Shown here piece by piece: positions 1-8,555 of a stretch of 64,000 nt of DNA. This DNA is from Beijerinckiaceae bacterium (GTDB lineage: Bacteria > Pseudomonadota > Alphaproteobacteria > Rhizobiales > Beijerinckiaceae), in the NCBI GenBank assembly GCA_019745195.1, contig JAIETL010000002.1, forward strand, positions 1-64,000, read 5' to 3'. The translations under genes and the position numbers were made by a program. The notes beneath the pieces were generated by a model. It saw only the letters and a list, made by a program, of their open reading frames with translations. It had not been told where the DNA came from and did not search any database. Every line of letters starts with the position of its first letter. The stretch's first letter is position 1.

Positions 1-120
1 GGACTGGGAAAAATCCCTCGAAAGCGCCACAGCCTTCGCACACATCGCCAGCATCCGCATGCTCACGCGCCGCATCGCAAGATACTGCCAACACACATGA
101 ACTTCTGAATCGGGCTCTAA
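1..120 (+). mobile_element. right end of an IS5-family insertion sequence (truncated by window edge)
   Basis: The first 100 bases encode the last residues of a DDE transposase. They are followed within a few bases by GAATCGGGCTCTAA (107-120), which looks like the right terminal inverted repeat of IS5/IS427-group elements. The left part lies outside the window, so completeness and the target duplication cannot be judged. The family call rests on the short C-terminal sequence and the position of the repeat. Confidence 0.6.
2..100 (+). CDS. IS5-family transposase, C-terminal fragment
   Basis: Open from the window edge to TGA at 98-100; 32 residues are visible. The fragment begins DWEKSLESATAF and continues to a basic end (MLTRRIARYCQHT). 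This pattern is typical of the end of small IS5-group transposases encoded by the second, overlapping frame. The catalytic residues are not in the window. Nothing shows whether the element is active. Confidence 0.6.
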   Translation, partial: DWEKSLESATAFAHIASIRMLTRRIARYCQHT

Positions 121-206
121 GGTCTGATCGCGCTGCGCGGCGGATGCACAACAATGACGGATCGCTGCAGGACGCGCCTGATTTGCCAGTCGAAAGAGCC
201 CCTCCC

Positions 207-938
207 ATGCCCCATCCCAGCCTCACCCATCAGCGCCGCGATCTCGCCGCCGCGCTGCGCCTCGCCGCGAAGTTCGAGCTGAACGAGGGCATCTGCAACC
301 ATTTCTCGGTGGCTCTGCCCGACGCCGCGGATGGCGGCGCGCGCTACCTGATCAATCCCTATGGTGTCCACTGGGCCGAGATGAAGCCCTCCGACCTGCT
401 GCTGATCGACGAGAAGGGCACGATCCTGGAAGGGGAGGGCGAGGTCGAGGCGACCGCGCTCAACATCCATGTCGCCGCCCACAAGGCCAATCCGCGCCAT
501 GTCGCGGTGCTGCACGTCCACATGCCCTACGCCACCGCGCTGACCATGGTCGAGGGCGGCAGGCTTGAGATGGCGCACCAGACCGCCTGCCGCTTCCATG
601 GCCGCACGCTCTATGTCGATCATTTCGGCGGGCTTGCGCTTGATGCCGGCGAGGGCGAGGCGATCGTCGCCGCCAACAGGGCCGATGCGCATGCCGACAT
701 TACCTTCCTCGCCCATCACGGCGTCACCATCGGCGGGCCGTCGGTCGCGGTCGCCTTCGACGATCTCTATTTCCTCGAACGCGCCTGCCGGCAGCAGGTG
801 CTGGCCATGTCGACCGGCAGGCCGTTGCGGCTGATCCCGCAGCAGGAGATCGAGGCCACCGCGCGCGAATGGCGGCAAGTGCTGGTCTACCAGTCGGAGA
901 AGCATTTCGAGGCGCTGCGGCGGATGTCCGGCATCTGA
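207..938 (+). CDS. class II aldolase/adducin family protein
   Basis: The protein has 243 residues from the chosen ATG; an in-frame ATG at 144 would add 21 residues that look unlike the family. The class II aldolase/adducin fold is recognisable from the metal-binding HVHMPYAT motif, the later HH pair in AHHGVTIGG, and an upstream acidic stretch (GEVEAT). Such enzymes are Zn-dependent aldolases, epimerases or decarboxylases acting on phosphorylated sugars or small keto-acids in the cytoplasm. The substrate cannot be told: no sugar kinase or regulator is adjacent. The gene stands alone between the IS end and a secreted DUF1176 protein. Confidence 0.85.
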   Translation: MPHPSLTHQRRDLAAALRLAAKFELNEGICNHFSVALPDAADGGARYLINPYGVHWAEMKPSDLLLIDEKGTILEGEGEVEATALNIHVAAHKANPRHVAVLHVHMPYATALTMVEGGRLEMAHQTACRFHGRTLYVDHFGGLALDAGEGEAIVAANRADAHADITFLAHHGVTIGGPSVAVAFDDLYFLERACRQQVLAMSTGRPLRLIPQQEIEATAREWRQVLVYQSEKHFEALRRMSGI

Positions 939-1014
939 CGAGCGTCACGATTGCGGGTTGCCACGCTCGCCGCCTCGGCTAGGCTCCCGAGCTTCGGGCT
1001 CGGGGGAGCGGACG

Positions 1015-2064
1015 ATGACCATCACGCATTTCGGCAGCCGTCTGGCGCTTCTGCTGGCGTCGGCGCTGCTGCCTTCGTTCGCCATGGCGCAGGCAAAACC
1101 CGATGACGGCAAGATCGATCTCAAGCTCTTCGACAAGGCCGAAGTCGATCGCTCGAAAGGCTGCTCGGTCGCGCTCTGGCAGGCCAATCGCGATCCCGAC
1201 AAGGACCGCTACGCCTTCATCTTCGCCGAGGCGCTGACAGGCCAGAACAACGCCCGCCAGCCGGCCCGCATCAAAATCGGCGACCAGGTGCTGAGCCTGA
1301 CCCGCGTCGCGGTCGGCGGGAAAGCCGGCGGATACGGGCTCCATCCCTATCAGCTTTACAGGCTGGCGCAGGGCGATGGTTATGCGGTTCTGGAGCTGAA
1401 GCTCGGCGAGATCGAGGGCGAGGCGGTCGAGATCGAGAGCGGCTCGCTGGTGCTGAGCCTGCCCGGCAAGCAGCAGTTCAAGGCTTCGGTCAAGGGCGGG
1501 GCCGGCTGCATGACGGCAGCAGCGCCGCCGCCTCCCGCCCCGCCGCAGCAGGCGGCCGCGCCTGCGGGCGGCGTACCTGCCCAGTTCAACCGCTATCAGG
1601 TCAGGCCGGCGCAGGTTCCGCGCGCGGTGTTGACGCAGGCCGAGAAGAAATATGGCTGCAACCCCGAGATCATGAAGACAGGCGTCACCGGCTTCCAGAT
1701 GTCGGAGGAATCGGCGATCTGGGAGATCCGCTGCCAGATCTTCAACATCCAGGGCAATTCCGTCTTCGCGCTGGTCTATCTGCCCGATCCGGCTCAGAAT
1801 CTGAGCTTCCTGACCTTCAAGGCCCCGCCGGGGAAGAAGCGCACCAGCGAGCCGGCCGAACTGATGTCGCCGAGCTGGGACGTGAAGACCCGCACCGTCA
1901 CCGGCGTCTCGCTCGGCCGCAGCGCGGGTGATTGCGGCGTCTACGAGCGCCACCGCGTCAACGAGGCGGGCGAATTCGTCCTCGTCGAGTATCGCGAGAA
2001 GGAGGCCTGCGACGGCAAGACGGTCAAGCCCGAGCAGTTCCCGCTGGTTTTTCGCGGGCGGTGA
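1015..2064 (+). CDS. secreted DUF1176-type protein
   Basis: The protein has 349 residues. The start is set by a good ribosome site (GGGGGAG) and an N-terminal Sec signal peptide ending near SFAMAQA. A Pro/Ala linker (around residue 170-190) separates two halves. The second half carries the DUF1176-like ending: a GDCG motif after GRSA, then a Cys-containing EACDG near the C-terminus. Paired cysteines suggest periplasmic disulphides. The function of DUF1176 proteins is unknown. The family match is from memory of its C-terminal motif and is moderately secure. Confidence 0.7.
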   Translation: MTITHFGSRLALLLASALLPSFAMAQAKPDDGKIDLKLFDKAEVDRSKGCSVALWQANRDPDKDRYAFIFAEALTGQNNARQPARIKIGDQVLSLTRVAVGGKAGGYGLHPYQLYRLAQGDGYAVLELKLGEIEGEAVEIESGSLVLSLPGKQQFKASVKGGAGCMTAAAPPPPAPPQQAAAPAGGVPAQFNRYQVRPAQVPRAVLTQAEKKYGCNPEIMKTGVTGFQMSEESAIWEIRCQIFNIQGNSVFALVYLPDPAQNLSFLTFKAPPGKKRTSEPAELMSPSWDVKTRTVTGVSLGRSAGDCGVYERHRVNEAGEFVLVEYREKEACDGKTVKPEQFPLVFRGR

Positions 2065-2093
2065 CGCTGCCGGTCACTGATCCAGGCTTCGCC

Positions 2094-2173
2094 GTCTTTG
2101 CGAGCGCAGCGAAGCAATCCAGGGGGACGTAGAGCCCGCGGCTCTGGATTGCTTCGCTAACGCTCGCAATGAC
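2094..2173. repeat. long palindromic repeat, family 1 (copy 1)
   Basis: The arms read GCGAGCGCAGCGAAGCAATC and its near-complement GATTGCTTCGCTAACGCTCGC around a short centre. Two further copies lie at 12153-12229 and 13917-13990. It sits between convergent genes (DUF1176 protein and an amino-acid binding protein) and could act as a bidirectional transcription stop or REP-like element. No coding sequence is present. Confidence 0.85.
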
Positions 2174-2206
2174 GGGGATGGGGGCGCGCCGCTCAGCGCG
2201 ACGCCC

Positions 2207-3232
2207 TCACCGGATCGGATATGGATATTGCAGCCCGCCCTTCGAGGCGAGGTCATTCAGGCCGCGCTTGAGCTGCAGCTTCGAACCCATCCCGACATTG
2301 CGCTCAAAACTCTCGCCGTAATTGCCGACATGCTTGACGATGCGATAGGCCCAGTCGGTGGTGAGCCCCAAGCCCTCGCCGAACTTGCCCTCGACGCCGA
2401 GCAGCCGCTTGATCTCGGGATTGGGCGATTTCAGCATCTCGTCGACATTGGCCTTGGTCACCCCGAACTCCTCGGCATTGAGCATCGCGTAGTGGACCCA
2501 GCGCACCAGCGCGAACCAGCTCTCGTCGCCGCGCTTGACGGCGGGGCCGAGCGGCTCCCGCGAGATCAGATCGGGCAGGATCGTGAAATCATCCGGCTTG
2601 GCGAATTTCAGCCGTTCCGCGGCGAGGCCTGACGAATCCGTTGTGAAAGCGTCGCAGCGCCCGGCCTCCAGCGCCTTGACGCCCTCCTCATTGGTCGCGA
2701 AGCCGATGATCTCGTATTTCAGGTTGTTGGCGCGGAAGAAGTCGGCGAGGTTGAGCTCGGTCGTGGTGCCCTGCGTGACGCAGATCGAGGCCCCGGCCAG
2801 CGCCTTGACGTTGGCGACGTTGAGCGACTTCTTCACCATGAAGCCTTGGCCGTCGAAATAGTTGATCACGGGCCAGGCCATTCCCGCCGAGGTGTCGCGC
2901 GACATCGTGTAGGTCGCGTTGCGCGCGAGCAGATCGACCTCGCCGCTCTGCACCACGACGAAGCGCATCTGCGGCGTCGTCGGCACGAACTTGACCTTGT
3001 CGGGGTTGTTGAACACCGCCGCCGCCACCGCGCGGCACAGGTCGATGTCGAGCCCGGCCCATTTGCCGTCCGGCCCCTGCAGGCCAAAGCCCGGCAGCGC
3101 GATATGGTTGCCGCAGATCACCTCGCCGCGCGCCTTGACGCGGTCGAGCGTGGAAGTCTGCGCGGCGGCAGGGATTGCGGCCAGCGCTGCGGCGAAGCCG
3201 AGCGCGAAGGCCAGTTTATGCTTCGATGTCAT
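2207..3232 (-). CDS. amino-acid ABC transporter substrate-binding protein (SBP family 3)
   Basis: The protein has 341 residues with a Sec signal peptide (cleavage near IPAAAQT). It is a periplasmic binding protein of the AapJ/BztA class: it shows VKARGEVICG, the ligand-binding stretch GLDIDLCRAVAAAVF, and the QSGEVDLLARNAT region. It lies downstream of the aminotransferase with the same orientation. No permease or ATPase gene is adjacent, so it either borrows the Aap permeases elsewhere (for example aapQM at 42-44 kb) or signals substrate presence. A strong ribosome site (AGGGGA) supports the start. Confidence 0.9.
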   Translation of the reverse strand: MTSKHKLAFALGFAAALAAIPAAAQTSTLDRVKARGEVICGNHIALPGFGLQGPDGKWAGLDIDLCRAVAAAVFNNPDKVKFVPTTPQMRFVVVQSGEVDLLARNATYTMSRDTSAGMAWPVINYFDGQGFMVKKSLNVANVKALAGASICVTQGTTTELNLADFFRANNLKYEIIGFATNEEGVKALEAGRCDAFTTDSSGLAAERLKFAKPDDFTILPDLISREPLGPAVKRGDESWFALVRWVHYAMLNAEEFGVTKANVDEMLKSPNPEIKRLLGVEGKFGEGLGLTTDWAYRIVKHVGNYGESFERNVGMGSKLQLKRGLNDLASKGGLQYPYPIR

Positions 3233-3277
3233 GGAGTATCCCCTGTGTGATTGGTTCGTCGGTCGTGTCGGCAGGCG

Positions 3278-4609
3278 CTAGCGCACCTGCGCGATCGCGG
3301 CGTCGACGGCCTCTCCGAGCCGTTCGACGATCGTGTCCATCATCGGCTCATCGACGATGAAGGGCGGGGCGAGCAGGACATGGTCTCCGCTCGCGCCGTC
3401 GGCGGTCCCGCCCATCGGATAGACCAGAAGCCCGCGGGCCATCGCCGCCTGCCTGATGCGGGCGTTGAGCTTGAGGGCGGCGTCGAAAGGCGTCTTCGCG
3501 TCGCGGTCGGCGACCAGTTCGATGCCCCAGAAATGGCCGCGCCCGCGCACGTCTCCGACATGGTGGTGATTGCCGAAACGTTCCTTCAGACGCCGTTCGA
3601 GATGGCCGCCCTGCTTGCGGACATTGGCCAGAAGGCCGTCGCGCTCGATCACTGTCTGCACCGCGAGTGCGGTCGCGCAGGCGAGCGGATGGCCGTTATA
3701 GGTCTGGCTGTGCGGGAACGCGCCCGAGCCCTCGCGGATCGCCTCGGTGATGGTGCCTGAGACCAGCATCGCGCCGATCGGCGAATAGCCGCCGCCCAGC
3801 CCCTTGGCGATCGCCATCAGATCGGGCGCGATGCCCTCCTGCTCGCAAGCATGCAGCGTGCCGGTGCGGCCCATGCCGCACATCACCTCGTCGAGGATCA
3901 GCAGCACGCCGTGGCGGTCGCAGATCTCGCGGATGCGTTTGAAATAGCCCGGCGCCGGGGGCGAGGCCCCGAGCGTCGCGCCGACCACCGTCTCGGCGAC
4001 GAAGGCGGCGACCGTCTCCGGGCCGAGTTCGAGAATCTTCGCCTCCAGCTCGTCGGCCATGCGCAGGCCGTAGGCCTGCAGCGTCTCGTCGTCGCGCTTG
4101 CCGCGATAGGCGTGGCAGGGCGCGATGTGATGGCCCTGCAGCAGCATCTCGGCGAAGGGCGCGCGGTCCTTCATCCGCCCGCCGACCGAGAGCGCGCCGA
4201 CCGTGATGCCGTGATAGCTCTGCCGCCGCGAGATGAAGTTCGTCCGCGTCCGCTCGCCCGTCTCGACGAAGTAATGCCGCGCCAGCTTGAGGCAGGCCTC
4301 GATCGCCTCCGATCCGCTGCTGCAGATGAAGACGTTGGACAAACCCTTCGGCGCGCGCGCGATCAGATGATCCGCCAGCTCCTCGGCCGGCTGCGAGGTG
4401 AAGAAGGAGGTGTGGGCATAGGCCAGCCTGTCGATCTGGGCATGCATCGCTGCTGCGATCTCGGGGTGTCCGTGGCCGAGGCAGGAGACGGCCGCGCCGC
4501 CGCTGGCGTCGATATAGCGCTTGCCGTCGCCGTCGATCAGGAAGACGCCCTCGCCGCCCATGGCGACTGGGTAGGATCCGTTCAGGCTGCGATGAAGCAG
4601 ATGGCTCAT
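3278..4609 (-). CDS. class III (PLP-dependent) aminotransferase
   Basis: The protein has 443 residues, normal for class III omega-aminotransferases. PLP lysine is K269 in AIAKGLGGG, after the LILDEVMCGMGRTG stretch that carries the PLP-ring aspartate. Members transfer amino groups from omega-, beta- or gamma-amino acids to pyruvate or 2-oxoglutarate. The start ATG overlaps the stop of the RpiR-type regulator (ATGA), so they are co-transcribed. With the upstream BKACE gene and downstream binding protein, it probably initiates breakdown of an imported beta- or omega-amino acid. The exact substrate is not readable. Confidence 0.88.
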   Translation of the reverse strand: MSHLLHRSLNGSYPVAMGGEGVFLIDGDGKRYIDASGGAAVSCLGHGHPEIAAAMHAQIDRLAYAHTSFFTSQPAEELADHLIARAPKGLSNVFICSSGSEAIEACLKLARHYFVETGERTRTNFISRRQSYHGITVGALSVGGRMKDRAPFAEMLLQGHHIAPCHAYRGKRDDETLQAYGLRMADELEAKILELGPETVAAFVAETVVGATLGASPPAPGYFKRIREICDRHGVLLILDEVMCGMGRTGTLHACEQEGIAPDLMAIAKGLGGGYSPIGAMLVSGTITEAIREGSGAFPHSQTYNGHPLACATALAVQTVIERDGLLANVRKQGGHLERRLKERFGNHHHVGDVRGRGHFWGIELVADRDAKTPFDAALKLNARIRQAAMARGLLVYPMGGTADGASGDHVLLAPPFIVDEPMMDTIVERLGEAVDAAIAQVR

Positions 4610-5520
4610 GGCGTATTCCGTTTCGAGCGGCGCGGGGTCTCGTAGGTGTCGAAGGCGTCAAGCTGGGCTTCCGAGGCGGCGATGGCGTCGAGCGCCGGCT
4701 TGCCGCGCCGCGCCGTCATCAACGCGGCGAGGCATTCGACGGCGGCGAAGGCCGGCGTCATGGTGTGGAAAAAGGAGGGCGTCTCGGTGCGCACCAGCAC
4801 GGCCGCGTCGGCGAGCGCGGCCAGCGGCGAATGCTCGCTGTCGGTGAGGGCGACGATGCTCGCGCCCTGTTTGCGGGCATAGGCGGCGGCTTGCAGCGTC
4901 AGGCTGGTATAGGGCGCGACCGAGACGACGAAGAGCGTGTCGCCGGGCCCGATCCGGCGCAGCGCGTCGATACCGCGCCCGCCCGCGCCATCGGCCAGCA
5001 CCGATTTCGCGCCGATGAGCGAGCGGACGAAGTCGATCATATAGGCGGCCGGAAAGGCCGAACGCAGTCCGAGGCAGAACACGCGCTCGGCGTCGGCCAG
5101 CATCGCCGCGGCGCGCTGCAGCCTTGCGATCGAATCCGGCTCGCGCAAGGCTCGCATATGCTCTCCCAACGCCGCGAACATGTCCTGCGCGATGGCGCCG
5201 TCGCCCTCGTCGCCATGGCGGTGGAGCAATTCGGTGGCGCGGCCGCTGAAATCATCCGGCCGCCGGCGCAGCGAGGCGGCGTGGATCGCTCTCAGCGCAT
5301 CGTAGCCTGGCAGCCCGAGACGTTGCGCCAGCCGCGTGAAGGTCGCGGGCGCGAGGCCGGCGCGCCTGGCCTGCTCGCGCGTGGTCAGCAGCGCGACATC
5401 GGCCGGATGGTCGAGCACCCAGCGCGCCACCGCACGCAGTTGCGCCGGCAACGTCTCGAACTGGGCCGACAGGGCGGCTGAGAGATCGTCCTGATCCATG
5501 GCGAGGCACGCTAGCGCCAT
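4606..5520 (-). CDS. MurR/RpiR-family transcriptional regulator
   Basis: The protein has 304 residues. An N-terminal HTH_6 domain is visible (roughly residues 8-85, with TTREQARRAGLAPATFTRLAQ), followed by a SIS sugar-isomerase domain (about 130-270). The SIS domain normally binds a small phosphorylated or keto ligand that modulates DNA binding. It overlaps the aminotransferase gene by four bases. Two inverted repeats just upstream are candidate autoregulatory operators. An alternative start at 5499 (MDQDD) is possible; the ATG at 5520 has a slightly better ribosome site. Confidence 0.9.
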   Translation of the reverse strand: MALACLAMDQDDLSAALSAQFETLPAQLRAVARWVLDHPADVALLTTREQARRAGLAPATFTRLAQRLGLPGYDALRAIHAASLRRRPDDFSGRATELLHRHGDEGDGAIAQDMFAALGEHMRALREPDSIARLQRAAAMLADAERVFCLGLRSAFPAAYMIDFVRSLIGAKSVLADGAGGRGIDALRRIGPGDTLFVVSVAPYTSLTLQAAAYARKQGASIVALTDSEHSPLAALADAAVLVRTETPSFFHTMTPAFAAVECLAALMTARRGKPALDAIAASEAQLDAFDTYETPRRSKRNTP

Positions 5521-5532
5521 GCCGCCATAAAT

Positions 5533-5574
5533 GAAACAGATATTTCGTTATGATTCGATCAGAACATATGTTTC
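5533..5574. promoter_or_regulatory. two inverted-repeat operator candidates before the RpiR gene
   Basis: In the 74-base gap there are two related half-palindromes: GAAACAGATATTTC (5533-5546) and GAACATATGTTTC (5562-5574), the latter containing the perfect palindrome AACATATGTT (5563-5572). Both share a GAA(A)-N-TTTC architecture and lie about 29 bases apart in an AT-rich patch within GC-rich DNA. RpiR-type regulators commonly bind such sites near their own gene. Binding by this regulator is inferred. Confidence 0.6.
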
Positions 5575-5594
5575 ATCATGATGTGCGGGCCGCC

Positions 5595-6425
5595 TCACGC
5601 CGCGGCCAGGCCCAGCAGCGTCCGCGCCTCGGCTACGCTCGCCGGTCTGCGGCCATAGTCCGGGCAGAGATCGACGACGCGCTTCACCAGCGCCGCGTTG
5701 GAGGGCGCAAGCGTGTCTCGGTCGAGGCGGACATTGTCCTCGAGGCCCGTGCGGCAATGGCCGCCGAGCTCCAGCGACCAGCGGTTGAGCGTGATCTGGT
5801 CGCGCCCGATGCCCGCCCCGGTCCAGGTGGCGTCAGGGGCCAAGCGTTTCAGCGTCGCGATGTAGAACGCCAGCGACGGACGGTCGACCGGCATGGCGTT
5901 CTTCACGCCCATGACGAACTGGACGTGCAGCGGCCCTTTGATCGCGCCGGCAGCGCTCATTTCGGCCGCCTTGAACACCATCGACAGGTCGAAGGCCTCG
6001 ATCTCGGGCTTGACGCCATGCGCCAGCATCTCGGCCGCCAGCCAGTCCACCAGATCGGGGCTGTTCTCGTAGACGCGCGTCGGGAAATTGCAGGAGCCGG
6101 TCGAGAGCGAGCACATGTCGGGCTTGAGCGGGATCATGCCGCCGCGCTCGCGCCCTGCGCCCGAACGCCCGCCGGTCGAGAGCTGGACGATGATGCCGGG
6201 GCAGTGCTTGCGCAGGCCATCGAGCAGGCGGCCGAAGCGCTCGGGATCGGAGGTCGGCGCGCCCTCATCGGTGCGGACATGGCAATGGGCCAGCGTGGCT
6301 CCCGCCTCGAAGGCTTCCTGCGTCGATTCGATCTGCTCGGAAATCGAGATCGGCACTGCCGGGTTGTCGCGCTTGGTCGGCAGCGAGCCGGTGATGGCGA
6401 CGGTGATGATGCAGGGCAGGGGCAT
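5595..6425 (-). CDS. BKACE-family beta-keto acid cleavage enzyme (3-keto-5-aminohexanoate cleavage-like)
   Basis: The protein has 276 residues from the ATG giving MPLPCIITVAITG; the open frame runs further upstream but without family character. Family features are the N-terminal strand followed by GATLAHCHVRTDEG (metal-binding HxH), QLSTGGR, and a late GIGRDQ region. BKACE enzymes are Zn-dependent and condense a beta-keto acid with acetyl-CoA to give acetoacetate plus a new CoA ester. It is the first gene of a minus-strand cluster with an RpiR regulator and an aminotransferase. The likely substrate is therefore a beta-keto acid from deaminated amino acid. The precise substrate is unknown. Confidence 0.85.
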   Translation of the reverse strand: MPLPCIITVAITGSLPTKRDNPAVPISISEQIESTQEAFEAGATLAHCHVRTDEGAPTSDPERFGRLLDGLRKHCPGIIVQLSTGGRSGAGRERGGMIPLKPDMCSLSTGSCNFPTRVYENSPDLVDWLAAEMLAHGVKPEIEAFDLSMVFKAAEMSAAGAIKGPLHVQFVMGVKNAMPVDRPSLAFYIATLKRLAPDATWTGAGIGRDQITLNRWSLELGGHCRTGLEDNVRLDRDTLAPSNAALVKRVVDLCPDYGRRPASVAEARTLLGLAAA

Positions 6426-6651
6426 TGGTCTGGTCTCGTTCTTGTCGCGGGCCGTCTCCCGGCCGATAAAGCCCGCCGGAGCCTGCCGGCGCAAGTACGC
6501 CCACCGCCCTTGCCACCCCCCACCTTTTCTGTCATACGCGCGTTCTTCGATCGCCCGGCTGATAAGGGCTGCCGTGGCGATCGTTCTTTGCTTCCAGCAA
6601 GCAAAATTGAAGCGGCGCAATTCGCGCGCTCGCGACCTATGAGGAGCCGAA

Positions 6652-6852
6652 ATGCCCAAGATCAAGACGAAGTCGAGCGCCAAGAAGCGCTTCAAGATCA
6701 CCGGAACCGGGAAAGTGCTCTACGCACAGGCCGGCAAGCGTCACGGGATGATCAAGCGGACCAACAAGCAGCTCCGCAATCACCGCGGCACCAACGTCCT
6801 CTTCGAGGGCGATGCGGCCAACGTGAAGAAATATTTCCTCCCCAACGGCTGA
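6652..6852 (+). CDS. rpmI: 50S ribosomal protein L35
   Basis: The protein has 66 residues with the standard L35 start [14 protein letters not shown] and conserved [12 protein letters not shown]. The ribosome site is GAGGAG. It is followed after 28 bases by rplT, the usual L35-L20 pair. infC, often first in this operon, is not adjacent; the 226 bases upstream hold no gene and must contain the promoter. Confidence 0.98.
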   Translation: MPKIKTKSSAKKRFKITGTGKVLYAQAGKRHGMIKRTNKQLRNHRGTNVLFEGDAANVKKYFLPNG

Positions 6853-6880
6853 CGCCCCCTAACCTTTCCGGAGATCACAC

Positions 6881-7258
6881 ATGGCTCGCGTGAAACGGGG
6901 CGTAACGTCCCACGCCAAGCACAAGAAGACGCTCAAGGCCGCCAAGGGCTTCTATGGCCGCCGCAAGAACACGATCCGCGCCGCCAAGGCGGCCGTCGAT
7001 CGCTCGATGCAGTATGCCTATCGCGACCGCAAGAACCGGAAGCGCTCGTTCCGCGCGCTCTGGATCCAGCGCCTCAACGGCGCGGTGCGCGAGCACGGCC
7101 TGGTATACTCGGCCTTCATCAACGGTCTGACCAAGGCCGGCATCGAGCTCGACCGCAAGACCCTCTCGGCCATGGCCATCGACGATGCCGCCTCCTTCGC
7201 GGCGGTCGTCGAGACGGTCAAGGCGGCGCTCGCCGCCGCGGAGCCGAAGGCCGCCTGA
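6881..7258 (+). CDS. rplT: 50S ribosomal protein L20
   Basis: The protein has 125 residues, slightly longer than the E. coli protein because of an Ala-rich tail. It opens [16 protein letters not shown] and carries the conserved [11 protein letters not shown] stretch. L20 is an early 23S rRNA assembly protein and often represses its own operon. A strong intrinsic terminator follows directly, so rpmI-rplT is a two-gene unit and pheS, often next, is displaced by about 8 kb. Confidence 0.98.
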   Translation: MARVKRGVTSHAKHKKTLKAAKGFYGRRKNTIRAAKAAVDRSMQYAYRDRKNRKRSFRALWIQRLNGAVREHGLVYSAFINGLTKAGIELDRKTLSAMAIDDAASFAAVVETVKAALAAAEPKAA

Positions 7259-7284
7259 GGTTTTCAGCCTTTGTAGAATTGAAG

Positions 7285-7312
7285 AAGGCCGGCGGTGACG
7301 CCGGCCTTTTTT
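7285..7312 (+). terminator. intrinsic terminator of rpmI-rplT
   Basis: A perfect 10-bp stem AAGGCCGGCG / CGCCGGCCTT with a GTGA tetraloop is followed by a run of six T. It lies 26 bases after the rplT stop. Confidence 0.95.
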
Positions 7313-7407
7313 ATCGCCGCCATCGTCCTTGCGACCACAGCCAAGTCATCGGCGTCGCGCGCAAAACTCCGGGTTTCTTGGGCTTACGCTCGCCAGGATG
7401 GAGAGCA

Positions 7408-7725
7408 TCAAAGCCCCAGCGCCCGCGCGCCGGACACCACCGCCATGCCGACGACCAGCGCCAGCAATTCGCTGCGCCGGATCACCATGCTGCCGACCGC
7501 AGCCAGCAGCGCCAGCGCCGCCGACCAGCCCAGCCGCTCGACCAGCGGCAGCACGGTCGCGACCACGATCGAGCCCGGCAATGCTGCGAGCCCGCGCCTG
7601 ACCCTCGGCGTCAGCGGAATGAACGCCATCAGCGCCACGCCCGAGATGCGGCAGAGATAGGTCGCCAGCGCCATGGCGAGGATGGCGAGGACCGCGCCCC
7701 AGGCGCCGGGATCAGGCAGTGTCAT
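7408..7725 (-). CDS. azlD: AzlD-family membrane protein (branched-chain amino-acid export, small subunit)
   Basis: The protein has 105 residues with about four hydrophobic segments; the motif LATYLCRISG near the start and a conserved middle LPGSIVVATVLP fit AzlD. It overlaps azlC by 14 bases. AzlC and AzlD together form exporters for branched-chain amino acids or related compounds in the inner membrane. No Lrp-type regulator is next to it. Confidence 0.85.
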   Translation of the reverse strand: MTLPDPGAWGAVLAILAMALATYLCRISGVALMAFIPLTPRVRRGLAALPGSIVVATVLPLVERLGWSAALALLAAVGSMVIRRSELLALVVGMAVVSGARALGL

Positions 7726-8443
7726 CGCGGAGCGCTCCGACCAGCGCGCCCGACAGCGAGCCGACGATGATGAAGGCGTAGCCCTCGATCAGCCTTGCCG
7801 TGACCAGCGCCACGAGGCCGGCCACGACCCAGGGCACGGCGGCACGCCTGCCGCGCCAGAGCGGCACGATCATCGCCGCGAAGAAGATCGGCATGACGAG
7901 GTCGATGCCGGAGGTGCGCGGATCGGCGACGAGCGCGCCGAGCAGGTAGCCGGGCACGGTGGCGGCGACCCAGACCAGCCAGAGCGCGACGCCAGCGCCG
8001 ACGAGCACGCCGAGATCGCGCCCGCCCTCGGCGTGATAGCGCGTGCCGATCATCCAGTTTGCGTCGGTGAACAGGAACAGGTGCAGGCCGTTGACCGCTC
8101 CGGGATAATGCCTGAACCAGGGCTGGAGCGACGCGCCCTGCAGCACCATGCGCGCATTGACCGTGGCTGTGACGAGGGCCAGGCCCGCGATCGCCCCCCA
8201 GCTCCATTCCGGCCGCCACAGCTCCATCGCCACGAGCTGCGCCACGCCGGCATAGACCACAGCGCTCATCAGCACGGCCTCGAACAGGCTCAGCCCCTTG
8301 GCCGAGGCCGCCGCACCGAACGCCACCGCGAAGACGACGACGCCCGGCATCAGCACCGAGACCCTGCGCAGGCCCAGCGCCGCTCCTGCGAGGGTGAGCG
8401 TAACGTCAGGCTTGGGCTCGGGTTGCAGCGGTTCCAGCGACAT
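7712..8443 (-). CDS. azlC: AzlC-family transporter large subunit
   Basis: The protein has 243 residues. The start at 8443 is chosen because GGAAAGG precedes it at good spacing; an upstream in-frame ATG at 8461 lacks a ribosome site. Features are PGVVVFAVAFGAAA, the conserved NARMVLQGASLQPW and FLFTDANW motifs, and several transmembrane helices. It is co-translated with AzlD. The gene is divergent from the phosphopantetheinyl transferase with about 110 bases between them, which must hold both promoters. Confidence 0.88.
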   Translation of the reverse strand: MSLEPLQPEPKPDVTLTLAGAALGLRRVSVLMPGVVVFAVAFGAAASAKGLSLFEAVLMSAVVYAGVAQLVAMELWRPEWSWGAIAGLALVTATVNARMVLQGASLQPWFRHYPGAVNGLHLFLFTDANWMIGTRYHAEGGRDLGVLVGAGVALWLVWVAATVPGYLLGALVADPRTSGIDLVMPIFFAAMIVPLWRGRRAAVPWVVAGLVALVTARLIEGYAFIIVGSLSGALVGALRDDTA

Positions 8444-8555
8444 GCCCTTTCCAAGAGCCAAGGGCCGCCCCGGTCAACCGGGGCAGGCGACGCCGGCGCA
8501 TGACCGCAGCGCAGGACTGACGACAGCAGCGGCGGCGCGCGATAGGTTGGCGAGC

